Notes: generated by a model not told the origin, from the sequence alone. Shown: positions 1 through 7,403, counted from the stretch's first letter. The stretch is DNA of 26,852 nucleotides from CAITNM01 sp964446295 (GCA_964446295.1 CAYUNR010000018.1:1-26852), one strand, 5' to 3'. Numbers and translations: made by a program.

Positions 1-1
1 A

Positions 2-253
2 GCTGGTTTGTTCTTTGTGGGTACTGCATATGCACCTCAAAAACCACCAGCAAAAACACTAGATCAAAATTATGCAGAAGCTCTTCCAAAAGTTGAGGCA
101 GCTCCATGGCCAGCATCTGGAGATGCTGAAAAGCCTAATACTGCTAACAAAAGCCATGTTATACAGGCAGCAACATGTCTACCTAAGCCCAAAGGCCAAA
201 AGGTAACTCACAAATGGAGCAACCATATGGGCAGATGCGTGCAAATGGCATAG
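2..253 (+). CDS. Small exported protein, 5' end cut by window edge
   Basis: The reading frame is open to the left edge of the window and ends at the TAG at 251-253. The first visible residues (Ala-Gly-Leu-Phe-Phe-Val-Gly-Thr-Ala-Tyr-Ala) look like the end of a signal peptide with an Ala-Tyr-Ala cleavage site, so the mature protein would be about 72 residues. It is rich in Pro, Ala and Lys and has two cysteines near the C-terminus (in ATCLPKP and GRCVQMA) that could form a disulfide. An in-frame TTG at 8 exists, but the hydrophobic residues before it suggest the true start lies outside the window. A strong terminator follows at 280-315. I do not recognise the family. Confidence 0.5.
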   Translation, partial: AGLFFVGTAYAPQKPPAKTLDQNYAEALPKVEAAPWPASGDAEKPNTANKSHVIQAATCLPKPKGQKVTHKWSNHMGRCVQMA

Positions 254-268
254 TGCTTAATTTTTGAT

Positions 269-847
269 TTATTTCTGTGAAAATTCTCTAGGACACGTGC
301 CTGGAGAATTTTTTTGTGGCACTGCTTGATCGTAGTTAATCACTGTATCAATTTTTGCATCATGATGTTCTGTTGGTAAATCATCTAACAAGGCCCAAGA
401 AAATGCTAAACTTATTGTGCGTACTGGATGCTGACTTAAGTAACGGTCATAGTGTCCTTTCCCTCTTCCAAGGCGCTTGCCACTTTTTGTAAAAGCAAGA
501 CCTGGTACAACTAATAAATCAGGCACAACTAAAGGTGCCGTTTGCGATGGTTCGAAAATCCCAAAGGATTTTTCGCTTAGCATGTCTAATGAATCAACTT
601 TATGAAAAGTAATAACATCTCCTGTAATGCGTGGATAAGCTGTGCCAATTTGAAGTTCTTGGCATTTTTTAAAAACAGAACTTAAATCAACTTCGTGGTT
701 GATGGCAGCATATAGCCCCACACAGGTTGGTTTGCTAGATAATACTGTGTTCCAAAGGGTTTTTAACAAAAAATCTTCTTCTAGTTCTTTTTGCATTATA
801 TCGACAGAATGATTTTTAAGGAGATTTCTTAATTCGATTTTGTTCAT
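269..847 (-). CDS. fau: 5-formyltetrahydrofolate cyclo-ligase
   Basis: This enzyme converts 5-formyltetrahydrofolate to 5,10-methenyltetrahydrofolate using ATP, returning a storage folate to one-carbon metabolism in the cytoplasm. The family signature GRGKGHYDRYL is at residues 127-137. It is preceded by the conserved stretch PDLLVVPGLAFT (109-120) and followed by a segment ending in HDAKIDTVIN. At 192 residues the length is normal to slightly long. The last 15 or so residues run past the usual end and are encoded through the terminator hairpin of the convergent neighbour. The gene is alone on its strand, and its start at 847 faces the promoter of the next gene. The product call is secure. 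The family is also called ygfA or MTHFS. Confidence 0.92.
   Translation of the reverse strand: MNKIELRNLLKNHSVDIMQKELEEDFLLKTLWNTVLSSKPTCVGLYAAINHEVDLSSVFKKCQELQIGTAYPRITGDVITFHKVDSLDMLSEKSFGIFEPSQTAPLVVPDLLVVPGLAFTKSGKRLGRGKGHYDRYLSQHPVRTISLAFSWALLDDLPTEHHDAKIDTVINYDQAVPQKNSPGTCPREFSQK
280..315 (+). terminator. Rho-independent terminator of the small exported gene
   Basis: The 9-bp arms AAAATTCTC and GAGAATTTT pair perfectly. Inside them a T-G wobble and AGG/CCT extend the stem around a 7-base loop, and a T run follows. It lies 27 bases past the stop at 253 and overlaps the last codons of the convergent fau gene. Confidence 0.8.
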
Positions 848-872
848 AAAAGTAATTCTTTACGGCTTTCTC

Positions 873-901
873 TTGAAATATTATGCCGAAATGGCTATAT
901 A
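873..901 (+). promoter_or_regulatory. Sigma70-type promoter for the exported HTH-repeat gene
   Basis: A -35 TTGAAA (873-878) and a -10 TATATA (896-901) are separated by exactly 17 bases. Transcription would begin near 908, downstream of the in-frame ATG at 883. That ATG therefore cannot be used from this promoter, and the start at 934 is favoured. Confidence 0.6.
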
Positions 902-933
902 CACTATATATAAAACCTAGAATTGATTCAATA

Positions 934-3123
934 ATGACATTAAAAACAATTTTTGTATTATGTTTAATATTAAACATTTTTGGTGCTGACTTTCAATTAG
1001 AGCGTGAGGTGGGTCATGAATGTTTTATCCAACGTCTTTTACATCGAGATCAAAACATATCTCTTACTCCAGAAGAAGAGGAATCCATTCGCCAACATTA
1101 CGCTGACTTGGGTCTTCTTGGTGGAGCTTCTTTGCAAAGAGCCTATGCTTTTAAAAAGTTATGGAACCAAGTAAACGATATATCACCGGCAAGACTTCAT
1201 GAAAAGAAGTATGTTTATAAGCTAAGGTCGTTGGTGAAATTTGCAGGATGGTCTTCGGCAGCTCAAGATGCAATGAACTACACAAATGCTACTTATGCAG
1301 ACATTGCTAGCCTAGTGCACTTGGTGATAAATCATGATCCAAAAAATGATTTAAAAGTGGGATGGGCTCGCTTAAAACGCCTTGCTCTTGAGTCTGAGAT
1401 GGCTGAAATTCCTCTTGGGAGTGATACTTATACTATTGATGCTTATAACCTAGCTGATCCAAGAAAGTCTGAAAGAAGAGATATCTGGGAAAAGTTGAAT
1501 GATCTTGAAAAAGGCCCAAAAGTTCGCTTTATAGAACAAGCTCAACTTATTTCTGTATGCGGATATTCCCCTAATAACGATAACAGAATAAATGATTTAT
1601 TATTAGCAAAAACCCTAATGAATAAGTATTTTGATTTAGCTCCGCAACAACGTAAAATGTTTAATGAAGAAGGTCACAGGGCAAGAGGGGTGAAAAGGCA
1701 AGCTCCCGCAATAATGTCGGCACTTCAAGTTGCTGCGAATCCACAAGACGCTATGAATTTAAAAAATGTTTTGAGGATGGCCTCAGCTGCTCCGCGTACG
1801 AGTGATTCTGAAGAGAAAGAAAGAGCGAACAGAACAAAAAATGCTATTGATGCAGAATTAAGGAGCTTAGGAGCTTTGCCAACTGAAGTTGCTGCAGAGC
1901 CAGTAGCAGAACACTTATCCGACGATGAAGATATGGAGCCTGTAGCAGCACCTGTGCTTCCTCCACAGCAGCAAAGAAGAAGGCTTGGTTGGGGGGATGC
2001 TCTTCAGGCAGATGCGTTTGCAGTAGTAGTGCCACCAGCAGTACCTGTTAGAGACGCATTTGAAACAGAGTCAGAATCAGAAGATGACGAAGACATGGGC
2101 AATGGGCGTGTGCTGAATATCCCGGGAATAAAGAATCCAAGAGCAGGCGCTGTTACTGGCGCGCTTGTCAGAGGTCCATTGACTGATTCAGAAGAAGAAT
2201 CAGAATCTGACGATGATGCTTCAGACAGTGATGCTTTTTCTGTAAGAGGTGGAGGGGCAGGGGCAGGCGCTGCGGCTGGTGCACCCGCTATAGCTCTTTC
2301 ATCTGATTCTGAGGAAGAAGTATCTGATGATGAAGAAGAATCAGAGCACGCACATATAGCTGAACGTTTATCTAATGCTCAAAAAAATCAAATTGTTAAC
2401 TTTCTTGAAGCAAGAAGAGACAGCAGAAACAACATGACTTACGCAGAAATTGCTGAAATAGTTGGTTGTAAAGATACACAAGTTAGTAAATATGTAAATA
2501 AACACAGACCAGACCTTTCATCTTCCACAATACAAAAGGATGAATTAGCAGAGAAACAGAGAAAATTAGAAAAAGCTGCCGAATTTCTTGAAGCAAGAAG
2601 AGACGGTAAAAACAACATGACTCACGCAGAAATCGCTAAAAGGCTTGGTTTGACTGCTAAGGAAATTGCTAAGTATACAAGCAGGCATAGGCCTGATCTT
2701 CGAATTTACACAAAAAGTGTGAATTCGTTAACGGATGTCCAAAAAGAAATGATTAAAGAAATACTAACTAAAGATATAAACACCCCCCACAAAAAAGTAG
2801 CAAATATGGTCGGCTGTATATCAACCCAAGTTTCGAAATATGTTAATGACCATACACCACTGCTTAAAAAAAAGAGGTTACAAAGCTACTCTCGCCGAAG
2901 CCAAGAAGAGATCTATGCAACAGATCGTCAAATTTTAGAGATTATTCTAGCTAATCCCCAAAAAAAGGGGCAAGAAATACGCTCTCAATTGCAGCTGAGT
3001 TCAGATCAGTTCAATGCTTTTTTAAGAAGGTACCCTGGTGTGAATTGGCATAACCAAAAAAGGAAAACTAATGCCGAAAATCACTTGAAAGAATTGCAAC
3101 GACATGGTAAAAGTAAAAATTAA
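934..3123 (+). CDS. Exported protein with acidic Ser-rich tracts and HTH-like repeats; possible effector
   Basis: I do not recognise a named family. The frame opens at 883, but the start is placed at 934 because the predicted promoter covers 873-901 and because the residues from 934 form a clean Sec signal peptide (MTLKTIFVLCLILNIFGAD). This gives 729 residues. The next 300 or so look globular and helical. Then come four acidic Ser/Glu/Asp tracts (345-352, 394-404, 434-450 and 473-488, counted from 883) separated by Pro/Ala/Gly-rich linkers. The C-terminal 250 residues hold two clear HTH-like modules (496-545, 555-606), a third that is more diverged (616-660) and a possible fourth (679-720), with cores such as VGCKDTQVSKYVNKHRPDL. 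The tail is strongly basic. DNA-binding modules on an exported protein suggest action outside the cell, for example in a host nucleus. That is inference. rpmG follows after 18 bases. Confidence 0.75.
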   Translation: MTLKTIFVLCLILNIFGADFQLEREVGHECFIQRLLHRDQNISLTPEEEESIRQHYADLGLLGGASLQRAYAFKKLWNQVNDISPARLHEKKYVYKLRSLVKFAGWSSAAQDAMNYTNATYADIASLVHLVINHDPKNDLKVGWARLKRLALESEMAEIPLGSDTYTIDAYNLADPRKSERRDIWEKLNDLEKGPKVRFIEQAQLISVCGYSPNNDNRINDLLLAKTLMNKYFDLAPQQRKMFNEEGHRARGVKRQAPAIMSALQVAANPQDAMNLKNVLRMASAAPRTSDSEEKERANRTKNAIDAELRSLGALPTEVAAEPVAEHLSDDEDMEPVAAPVLPPQQQRRRLGWGDALQADAFAVVVPPAVPVRDAFETESESEDDEDMGNGRVLNIPGIKNPRAGAVTGALVRGPLTDSEEESESDDDASDSDAFSVRGGGAGAGAAAGAPAIALSSDSEEEVSDDEEESEHAHIAERLSNAQKNQIVNFLEARRDSRNNMTYAEIAEIVGCKDTQVSKYVNKHRPDLSSSTIQKDELAEKQRKLEKAAEFLEARRDGKNNMTHAEIAKRLGLTAKEIAKYTSRHRPDLRIYTKSVNSLTDVQKEMIKEILTKDINTPHKKVANMVGCISTQVSKYVNDHTPLLKKKRLQSYSRRSQEEIYATDRQILEIILANPQKKGQEIRSQLQLSSDQFNAFLRRYPGVNWHNQKRKTNAENHLKELQRHGKSKN
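2401..2640 (+). repeat. Internal duplication encoding the first two HTH-like modules
   Basis: Bases 2401-2457 and 2584-2640 are direct repeats 183 bases (61 codons) apart. I count 51 of 57 identical positions. Both copies encode FLEARRD, then a variable pair, then NNMT, a variable residue, and AEIA. The third module (about 2728-2862) is related only at protein level (VGC..TQVSKYVN.H). The first two copies therefore look like a fairly recent duplication. Confidence 0.8.
3085..3113 (+). promoter_or_regulatory. Possible rpmG promoter inside the upstream gene
   Basis: TTGAAA (3085-3090), a 17-base spacer and TAAAAG (3108-3113) sit in the last codons of the exported HTH gene, placing a start site about 20 bases before rpmG. 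The -10 is only a 4 of 6 match. Co-transcription with the upstream gene is the alternative. Confidence 0.3.
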
Positions 3124-3141
3124 AGAGTGTAGGTAAATAAT

Positions 3142-3312
3142 ATGGCCAAGAAAACAGCAACACTAAATATTAAGCTTCTAAGCTCAGCAGATACAGGTTT
3201 CTTTTATGTTACGAAAAAGAACCCACGCAAGAAGCCTGAAAAGCTAGAACTTAAAAAGTATGACCCAGTTGTACGTAAGCACGTAGTATTCCGTGAAGCA
3301 AAAATAAAATAA
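3142..3312 (+). CDS. rpmG: 50S ribosomal protein L33
   Basis: This is a 56-residue protein of the large ribosomal subunit. The hallmark stretches SADTGFFYVTKKNPR and KKYDPVVRKHVVF are present, and it ends in EAKIK like other proteobacterial L33 proteins. It has no cysteines, so it is the zinc-independent form. A weak AGG ribosome-binding site precedes the ATG. The gene lies 18 bases after the exported HTH-repeat gene and 5 bases before the protease gene, so all three may share a transcript, though an internal promoter is possible. Confidence 0.95.
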   Translation: MAKKTATLNIKLLSSADTGFFYVTKKNPRKKPEKLELKKYDPVVRKHVVFREAKIK

Positions 3313-3317
3313 ATTTC

Positions 3318-4787
3318 ATGAGATTTATTGCTCCTGTTTTAGGGCTGGTGAAATATGCTTTCATCAGCCTAATTTTTTTTAGTAATGTATTTTCCAGTAC
3401 TGACCCAAAGCTTTTAGCTAAGCTTCAGCCATATGTTGTCAGCATAAAATCACGCAGTATTGTTGCAGCATATGGTGATGTTTCACCCACGGCTGGGACT
3501 GGCTTTATTGTTGATGCTAAAAAAGGTTATATTTTTTCAAACGCTCATGTAGCAGCTGGAAACAAAGTAATTGCTGAATACCTAGCAACGCTTTCTTCTG
3601 GTAAAGAAATTCCTTTGAAACTTATCTACAGTGACCCCACAGCTGACATAGCTGTCTTTCAAGGTGATTTAAAAGATATGGGGATAACTGAAGATTTATC
3701 TCTTAGCTGTGACCCAATTCAAACTGGTGCAAATGTGCTAATCATTGGGAAAAATGAAAATCGCCATTTTTCAACACAAACAGGTGTGGTAGCAAACCCT
3801 AATGAAATAGAAGGGCATCTTCCTCAACATGCAATGCGTATTAGTTTAAATATGCAGGGTGGGGGAAGTGGCTCCATGGTTTATGATGTTGCTTCTGGTA
3901 AGGTTATTGGAATAATTTTTGCGTCAAACATGGCAACCAGTGCTTTTGCACTTCCTATAGCCTATGGAGTAGAGATACTAGAATCTCTTAAAGCCGGCAA
4001 AGAACCAAAGCGCTTTTCCTTGGGGGCAATTTTTACGTATTCATCTTTGGGTGACTTAGTTAAGTATTATAGTTTTCCAGAAGACAGTGCAGCAGAGTAT
4101 GCAAAGAATTACCCAGAAGCTTTTCATCGTGCATTGAAGGTGCAGTGCATTATGCCTGATAGTCCTGCCGAAGGTGTATTAGAGGCGGGAGACTGCATTC
4201 TTGAAATTAATGGGCAAGAAATTGGTCCAAATTTATACAAGCTAGATCAAGTTATTAATGAAATTGGGGCTGCCAATAAAAAAGCAAAAGTTTCAATTAT
4301 TCGTTACGGCAAAAAAATGAAATTATCTATAGCTCCTTACAATATGAACGATCGTCAAGTTAAGCGTATGGTTGTATTCGGTGGTGCTACATTTTTTGAA
4401 GCTGATGATGTGATGATCCGTCGTTCTGGCCTAAAGGGTAAAAACCGAGTGCTTATAACCAATGCACGTTTGGGAAGTGGTTTCATTGAAAAACTTCCAA
4501 TGTTCCCTGGGTCTAATCATGCACTGATCTGTGTTGAAAAACTGGGGAATCATGACATTTTCACTCTTGATGATGTGATTAAAGCCATTCCTTCATTAAT
4601 TAAAAGTGGTCATTTTACAATTGCTTTTAGGAATTATGGTATTAAAATTGGTTACGATGAAAAAATTATTTTCAACCAAGGACGTTTGCTAGAAGAAATT
4701 AATGTCTTTGAACAAGACGGTGGCGCTGAGGAGTTCTATTTTGATAATAAGACTCATGCTTGGGCGGTTAATCGTTTGGCTGGATAA
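3318..4787 (+). CDS. Exported HtrA/DegP-like serine protease with PDZ domain
   Basis: This is a trypsin-fold serine protease, probably periplasmic, of the HtrA (S1C) type. It has an N-terminal signal peptide (residues 1 to about 27). The catalytic triad is readable: His77 in SNAHVAAG, Asp110 in DPTADIAVF and Ser184 in GGGSGSMV. The nucleophile motif departs from the usual GNSGGP, but the Ser and its flanking glycines are kept. A PDZ domain follows at about 270-335 (PDSPAEGVLEAGDCILEINGQEI). The C-terminal 150 residues could be a second, diverged PDZ-like domain. At 489 residues the length fits DegP/DegQ-type proteins. The start is 5 bases after rpmG with no good ribosome-binding site, suggesting translational coupling. 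The 3' end overlaps the convergent rsmD by 20 bases. Protease family is secure; assignment to DegP, DegQ or another subgroup is not. Confidence 0.82.
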   Translation: MRFIAPVLGLVKYAFISLIFFSNVFSSTDPKLLAKLQPYVVSIKSRSIVAAYGDVSPTAGTGFIVDAKKGYIFSNAHVAAGNKVIAEYLATLSSGKEIPLKLIYSDPTADIAVFQGDLKDMGITEDLSLSCDPIQTGANVLIIGKNENRHFSTQTGVVANPNEIEGHLPQHAMRISLNMQGGGSGSMVYDVASGKVIGIIFASNMATSAFALPIAYGVEILESLKAGKEPKRFSLGAIFTYSSLGDLVKYYSFPEDSAAEYAKNYPEAFHRALKVQCIMPDSPAEGVLEAGDCILEINGQEIGPNLYKLDQVINEIGAANKKAKVSIIRYGKKMKLSIAPYNMNDRQVKRMVVFGGATFFEADDVMIRRSGLKGKNRVLITNARLGSGFIEKLPMFPGSNHALICVEKLGNHDIFTLDDVIKAIPSLIKSGHFTIAFRNYGIKIGYDEKIIFNQGRLLEEINVFEQDGGAEEFYFDNKTHAWAVNRLAG

Positions 4788-5319
4788 GCTGTAAAATCGT
4801 AATTTGGCATTTTCCGTAAACTCGTGGTTTTTGTGCAGTAAAGCTTTCGTGATTGACAGTTGTCGCTTCTTTCCGTTGTTCAACAACTACAATTCCATTT
4901 TCAGATATAAGTTTTTTTTCTAATAAGTAATCCAGCGCTTTAATTTCCAGTCCTTTGTCATAAGGTGGGTCCAGAAATATCAAATCAAATGGGGCTGCTT
5001 TCAGCTGAAAAATATTATTAGTTATTGAAATATCTGCATAATTAGCTTTTGTGTTCAAAACATTTTCTTTAATAATTTTTTGTGCTTGAGAGTTATTTTC
5101 ACAAAAAACAACTGATTTAGCTCCACGAGAAAGAGCTTCTAAACCTAAGGCACCTGAGCCTGCGAATCCGTCTAAAACGCGTAGGTTGTTAAAATTAAGC
5201 ATGTTTGTGAGTATGTTAAAAACGGCTTGGCGTAGTCTGTTAGATGAAGGTCTAGAAACAGATTCTGGAGGTAACTTTAAATGCTTACCCTTAAACAGGC
5301 CTGCACAAATACGCAGCAT
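4768..5319 (-). CDS. rsmD: 16S rRNA (guanine(966)-N(2))-methyltransferase
   Basis: The enzyme methylates the exocyclic amine of G966 in 16S rRNA of the small subunit, using S-adenosylmethionine. The N-terminus LRICAGLFKGKHLKLP is typical of the family. The SAM-binding motif lies at residues 48-67 (VLDGFAGSGALGLEALSRGA), with Gly where Leu is more common, and the catalytic DPPY is at 117-120. At 183 residues the length is normal. The ATG overlaps the fis stop by one base (TAATG), so the two are translationally coupled as the end of a dusB-fis-rsmD operon. Its 3' end overlaps the convergent protease gene. Confidence 0.93.
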   Translation of the reverse strand: MLRICAGLFKGKHLKLPPESVSRPSSNRLRQAVFNILTNMLNFNNLRVLDGFAGSGALGLEALSRGAKSVVFCENNSQAQKIIKENVLNTKANYADISITNNIFQLKAAPFDLIFLDPPYDKGLEIKALDYLLEKKLISENGIVVVEQRKEATTVNHESFTAQKPRVYGKCQITILQLIQPND

Positions 5320-5546
5320 TATAAACCATGTTCACTAATTTTTTTGTGAAGGGTGTTGCGGTTAATCCCAAGAACTCTGGCTGCTTTTGCTTTATTACCT
5401 TTTACAGCGTGGAGTGTCTGTTCTAGAAGGGGACGTTCTACTTCCTGAAGCACAGTATTATAAAGACTTGAATCGGTAATATTATCACCTTGTGTTGTGA
5501 AATACTGTTTCACCATTTTTTCAATAACTGCTGCAATTCCGGTCAT
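5319..5546 (-). CDS. fis: Fis-family DNA-binding protein (NtrC-type HTH)
   Basis: This is a 75-residue stand-alone HTH protein. The middle segment SLYNTVLQEVERPLLEQTL and the C-terminal HTH GNKAKAARVLGINRNTLHKK match both Fis and the C-terminal output domain of NtrC. The N-terminal beta-hairpin arm that enterobacterial Fis uses to stimulate DNA inversion appears to be absent. It starts 3 bases after the dusB stop and overlaps rsmD by one base, giving a dusB-fis-rsmD operon. dusB-fis is the classical gamma/beta-proteobacterial order, while dusB-ntrBC is usual in alphaproteobacteria. The gene could therefore be a genuine Fis or a leftover NtrC DNA-binding domain. The likely role is a nucleoid-associated or transcription factor. 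The fold is certain; the origin is not. Confidence 0.85.
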   Translation of the reverse strand: MTGIAAVIEKMVKQYFTTQGDNITDSSLYNTVLQEVERPLLEQTLHAVKGNKAKAARVLGINRNTLHKKISEHGL

Positions 5547-5549
5547 AAT

Positions 5550-6533
5550 TTATATTAATTCTGTTTGTTGGTTGTAAAAATTTCGAACGAGTTCTCGCAT
5601 TTGTATAGGGCACTCAGTTTGATTAACGTGTACCCTATATTCGGCAGAATCCTTAAGTCCTTTACTGTACCACCCCAAATGTTTGCGAGCAATCTTGACA
5701 CCGCCCTCAGCACCATATAAGTGTAAAATATCTTCAAAGTGACCAAGAATAATTTCTAGCTGTTCTTCAAGAGATGGATCTTTAGGGGTGGCCCCGGTTG
5801 TTAAGTAATCGTGTGCTTGTTTTATAAACCAAGGGCGACCATATGCACCGCGACCAATCATCACTCCATCAGCTCCGCTTTGTTCTAATAAATTTTTAGC
5901 ATCTTCAACGGTGACAACATCGCCATTGCCTATAACAGGGAGCTTTATGGCTTCTTTTACCGAGCGTATAAATTTCCAGTCGGACCTTCCATTATATAGC
6001 TGACAACGTGTACGGCCATGAACCGTAATCATTTGAATACCTAAATCTTCAGCTATTTTAGCTAGCTTTGGAGCATTGCGACTATTATCATCCCAACCTG
6101 TACGCATTTTAAGGGTTACAGGGACCTTTACTGCTTTTACTGTTGCTTCAATAATTTTTGCAGCTAAAGATTCATTGCGCATTAAGGCTGATCCGGCGTG
6201 CCCATTAACAACTTTTTTCACAGGGCAGCCCATGTTAATATCTATAATTTTAGCGCCCAAGTCTTCGTTTAATTTTGCTGCTTCGGCCATAACTTCAGGT
6301 TCGCAACCTGCCAGTTGAACTACCATAGGCTCTTCACCATGAGCTTGAATCATGCGCATGCTTGCGCGTGTTTGGCGAATCCTTGCCTGGCTAGCAATCA
6401 TTTCTGAAATAACGAGTCCGGCACCCATTCGTTTTACAAGACTTCTGAATGCCATATCACTAACACCCGTCATGGGTGCTAGGAATACGTTCATATCAAG
6501 GCTGATGGAGCCAATGTTAATTGTAGAGTGCAT
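5550..6533 (-). CDS. dusB: tRNA-dihydrouridine synthase B
   Basis: This FMN-dependent enzyme reduces uridine to dihydrouridine in the tRNA D-loop. The flavin-binding start FLAPMTGVSDMAFR is at residues 17-30, the catalytic cysteine is Cys103 in NMGCPVKKV, LKMRTGWDD lies at 141-149, and the downstream GRTRCQLYNG and GNGDV phosphate-binding motifs are present. At 327 residues it is full length for the DusB/NifR3 group. It is the first gene of a compact unit with fis (3-base gap) and rsmD, and it lies 49 bases after the PAP2 gene on the same strand. DusB rather than DusA or DusC is inferred from the motifs and from the fis linkage. Confidence 0.93.
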   Translation of the reverse strand: MHSTINIGSISLDMNVFLAPMTGVSDMAFRSLVKRMGAGLVISEMIASQARIRQTRASMRMIQAHGEEPMVVQLAGCEPEVMAEAAKLNEDLGAKIIDINMGCPVKKVVNGHAGSALMRNESLAAKIIEATVKAVKVPVTLKMRTGWDDNSRNAPKLAKIAEDLGIQMITVHGRTRCQLYNGRSDWKFIRSVKEAIKLPVIGNGDVVTVEDAKNLLEQSGADGVMIGRGAYGRPWFIKQAHDYLTTGATPKDPSLEEQLEIILGHFEDILHLYGAEGGVKIARKHLGWYSKGLKDSAEYRVHVNQTECPIQMRELVRNFYNQQTELI

Positions 6534-6582
6534 GTTTTATAAGCTACGGCAAAAGTGCTTAAAAAACAAGCAAAATGGCAAG

Positions 6583-7143
6583 TTATTTTTTATTTGCAGA
6601 ACTTTCGTCATTATTTAGTTCTAGATTCTCTGCAGTCTTTTGCTTTTCAGTCTTCTTTACTTCTTGGTAAGGAGTTGTGAAAAGGAAGCCAGATAGGCCG
6701 CCAATGATACCACCGCCTATTACATCGCCCCAATAGTGACGACGTGCATGTACGCGAGTATAACCAACGTAAGAAGCTGCACCTATGGATGGTACTCCAT
6801 AAGCTGCACCGTAGCGCATTCCCAGGAAAGATGCTCCGCTAAATGCTAAGCTTGTGTGTCCAGATGGAAATGAATACTTTCCACCTTTTGGTCTTTTTTT
6901 GTTAAAAGCGAGCTTTAATCCCCAAGTTGCTGCAGTTGAAGCGGCAACGCTGTAAAAAAGTTGTTTCATACCTTCTGTGTCGTCTTTACCAAAAGCAATC
7001 AAAAGAGATGTAACAGGAATGGTTATTTGAATAACATCTCCTGCTGTTTCAGTTTTACTGCGTTTTCTAGCTTCAAGAGAGGAAAGGCTGATTAAACTTA
7101 TGATTAAACATATGAAGATTGGCTTTAATTTATGCAAAAACAT
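6583..7143 (-). CDS. Exported PAP2-superfamily phosphatase
   Basis: This is a PAP2-type (type 2 phosphatidic acid phosphatase) enzyme. All three active-site motifs are intact: K77-x6-R84-P85, PSGH at 93-96, and T129-R130-x5-H136-x3-D140, with Thr in place of the usual Ser. His136 would be the nucleophile and His96 the acid. A signal peptide or anchor occupies residues 1-25, and further hydrophobic stretches suggest membrane association with a periplasmic active site. The C-terminal 25 residues are charged and low in complexity. Likely substrates are a lipid phosphate such as undecaprenyl pyrophosphate, phosphatidic acid, phosphatidylglycerol phosphate or lipid A phosphate. The sequence does not decide between them. 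It lies upstream of dusB on the same strand but may be a separate unit. Confidence 0.85.
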   Translation of the reverse strand: MFLHKLKPIFICLIISLISLSSLEARKRSKTETAGDVIQITIPVTSLLIAFGKDDTEGMKQLFYSVAASTAATWGLKLAFNKKRPKGGKYSFPSGHTSLAFSGASFLGMRYGAAYGVPSIGAASYVGYTRVHARRHYWGDVIGGGIIGGLSGFLFTTPYQEVKKTEKQKTAENLELNNDESSANKK

Positions 7144-7173
7144 CTGACTAATAAATAAAATAATTCTTTGAAT

Positions 7174-7193
7174 ATATCAAAACATATCAAAAC
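7174..7193. repeat. Tandem 10-bp direct repeat upstream of the PAP2 gene
   Basis: ATATCAAAAC occurs twice in direct succession, 31-50 bases before the PAP2 start. On the minus strand it reads GTTTTGATAT twice. The position suits an operator or part of the promoter, but chance in such AT-rich DNA is possible. The rest of the 260-base gap (7144-7403) is AT-rich with no recognisable gene. Confidence 0.35.
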
Positions 7194-7403
7194 CTGAAAC
7201 TAAAAAATGATTAATCCAACGTAATTTAAATTTTTTTCAAAAAGTATTTGCGGTTCAGTGAAATCCAAAATTGCTCACAAATTTAAGATTTTATCTGTTA
7301 TTGTGCAATCTGTGTTTAGAAATTGTGACAGCAATGGTTTTTAAAACGTTTATTTTAATAAAATTTTAACTATTTTTTTTCTAAATTAAAGTTATAACCC
7401 CTA

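Noticed and set aside
848..882. 6S RNA next to fau, as in many proteobacteria
   Set aside because: The gap to the promoter of the next gene is far too short for a 6S RNA, and the other side of fau holds only a terminator.
883..933. In-frame ATG at 883 as the start of the exported HTH-repeat protein
   Set aside because: It lies within the predicted promoter (873-901), upstream of the expected transcription start, and would hide the signal peptide behind 17 unrelated residues.
7144..7403. Small RNA or riboswitch in the longest intergenic gap
   Set aside because: The stretch is AT-rich with only weak, AT-only pairing and no conserved fold that I can recognise.
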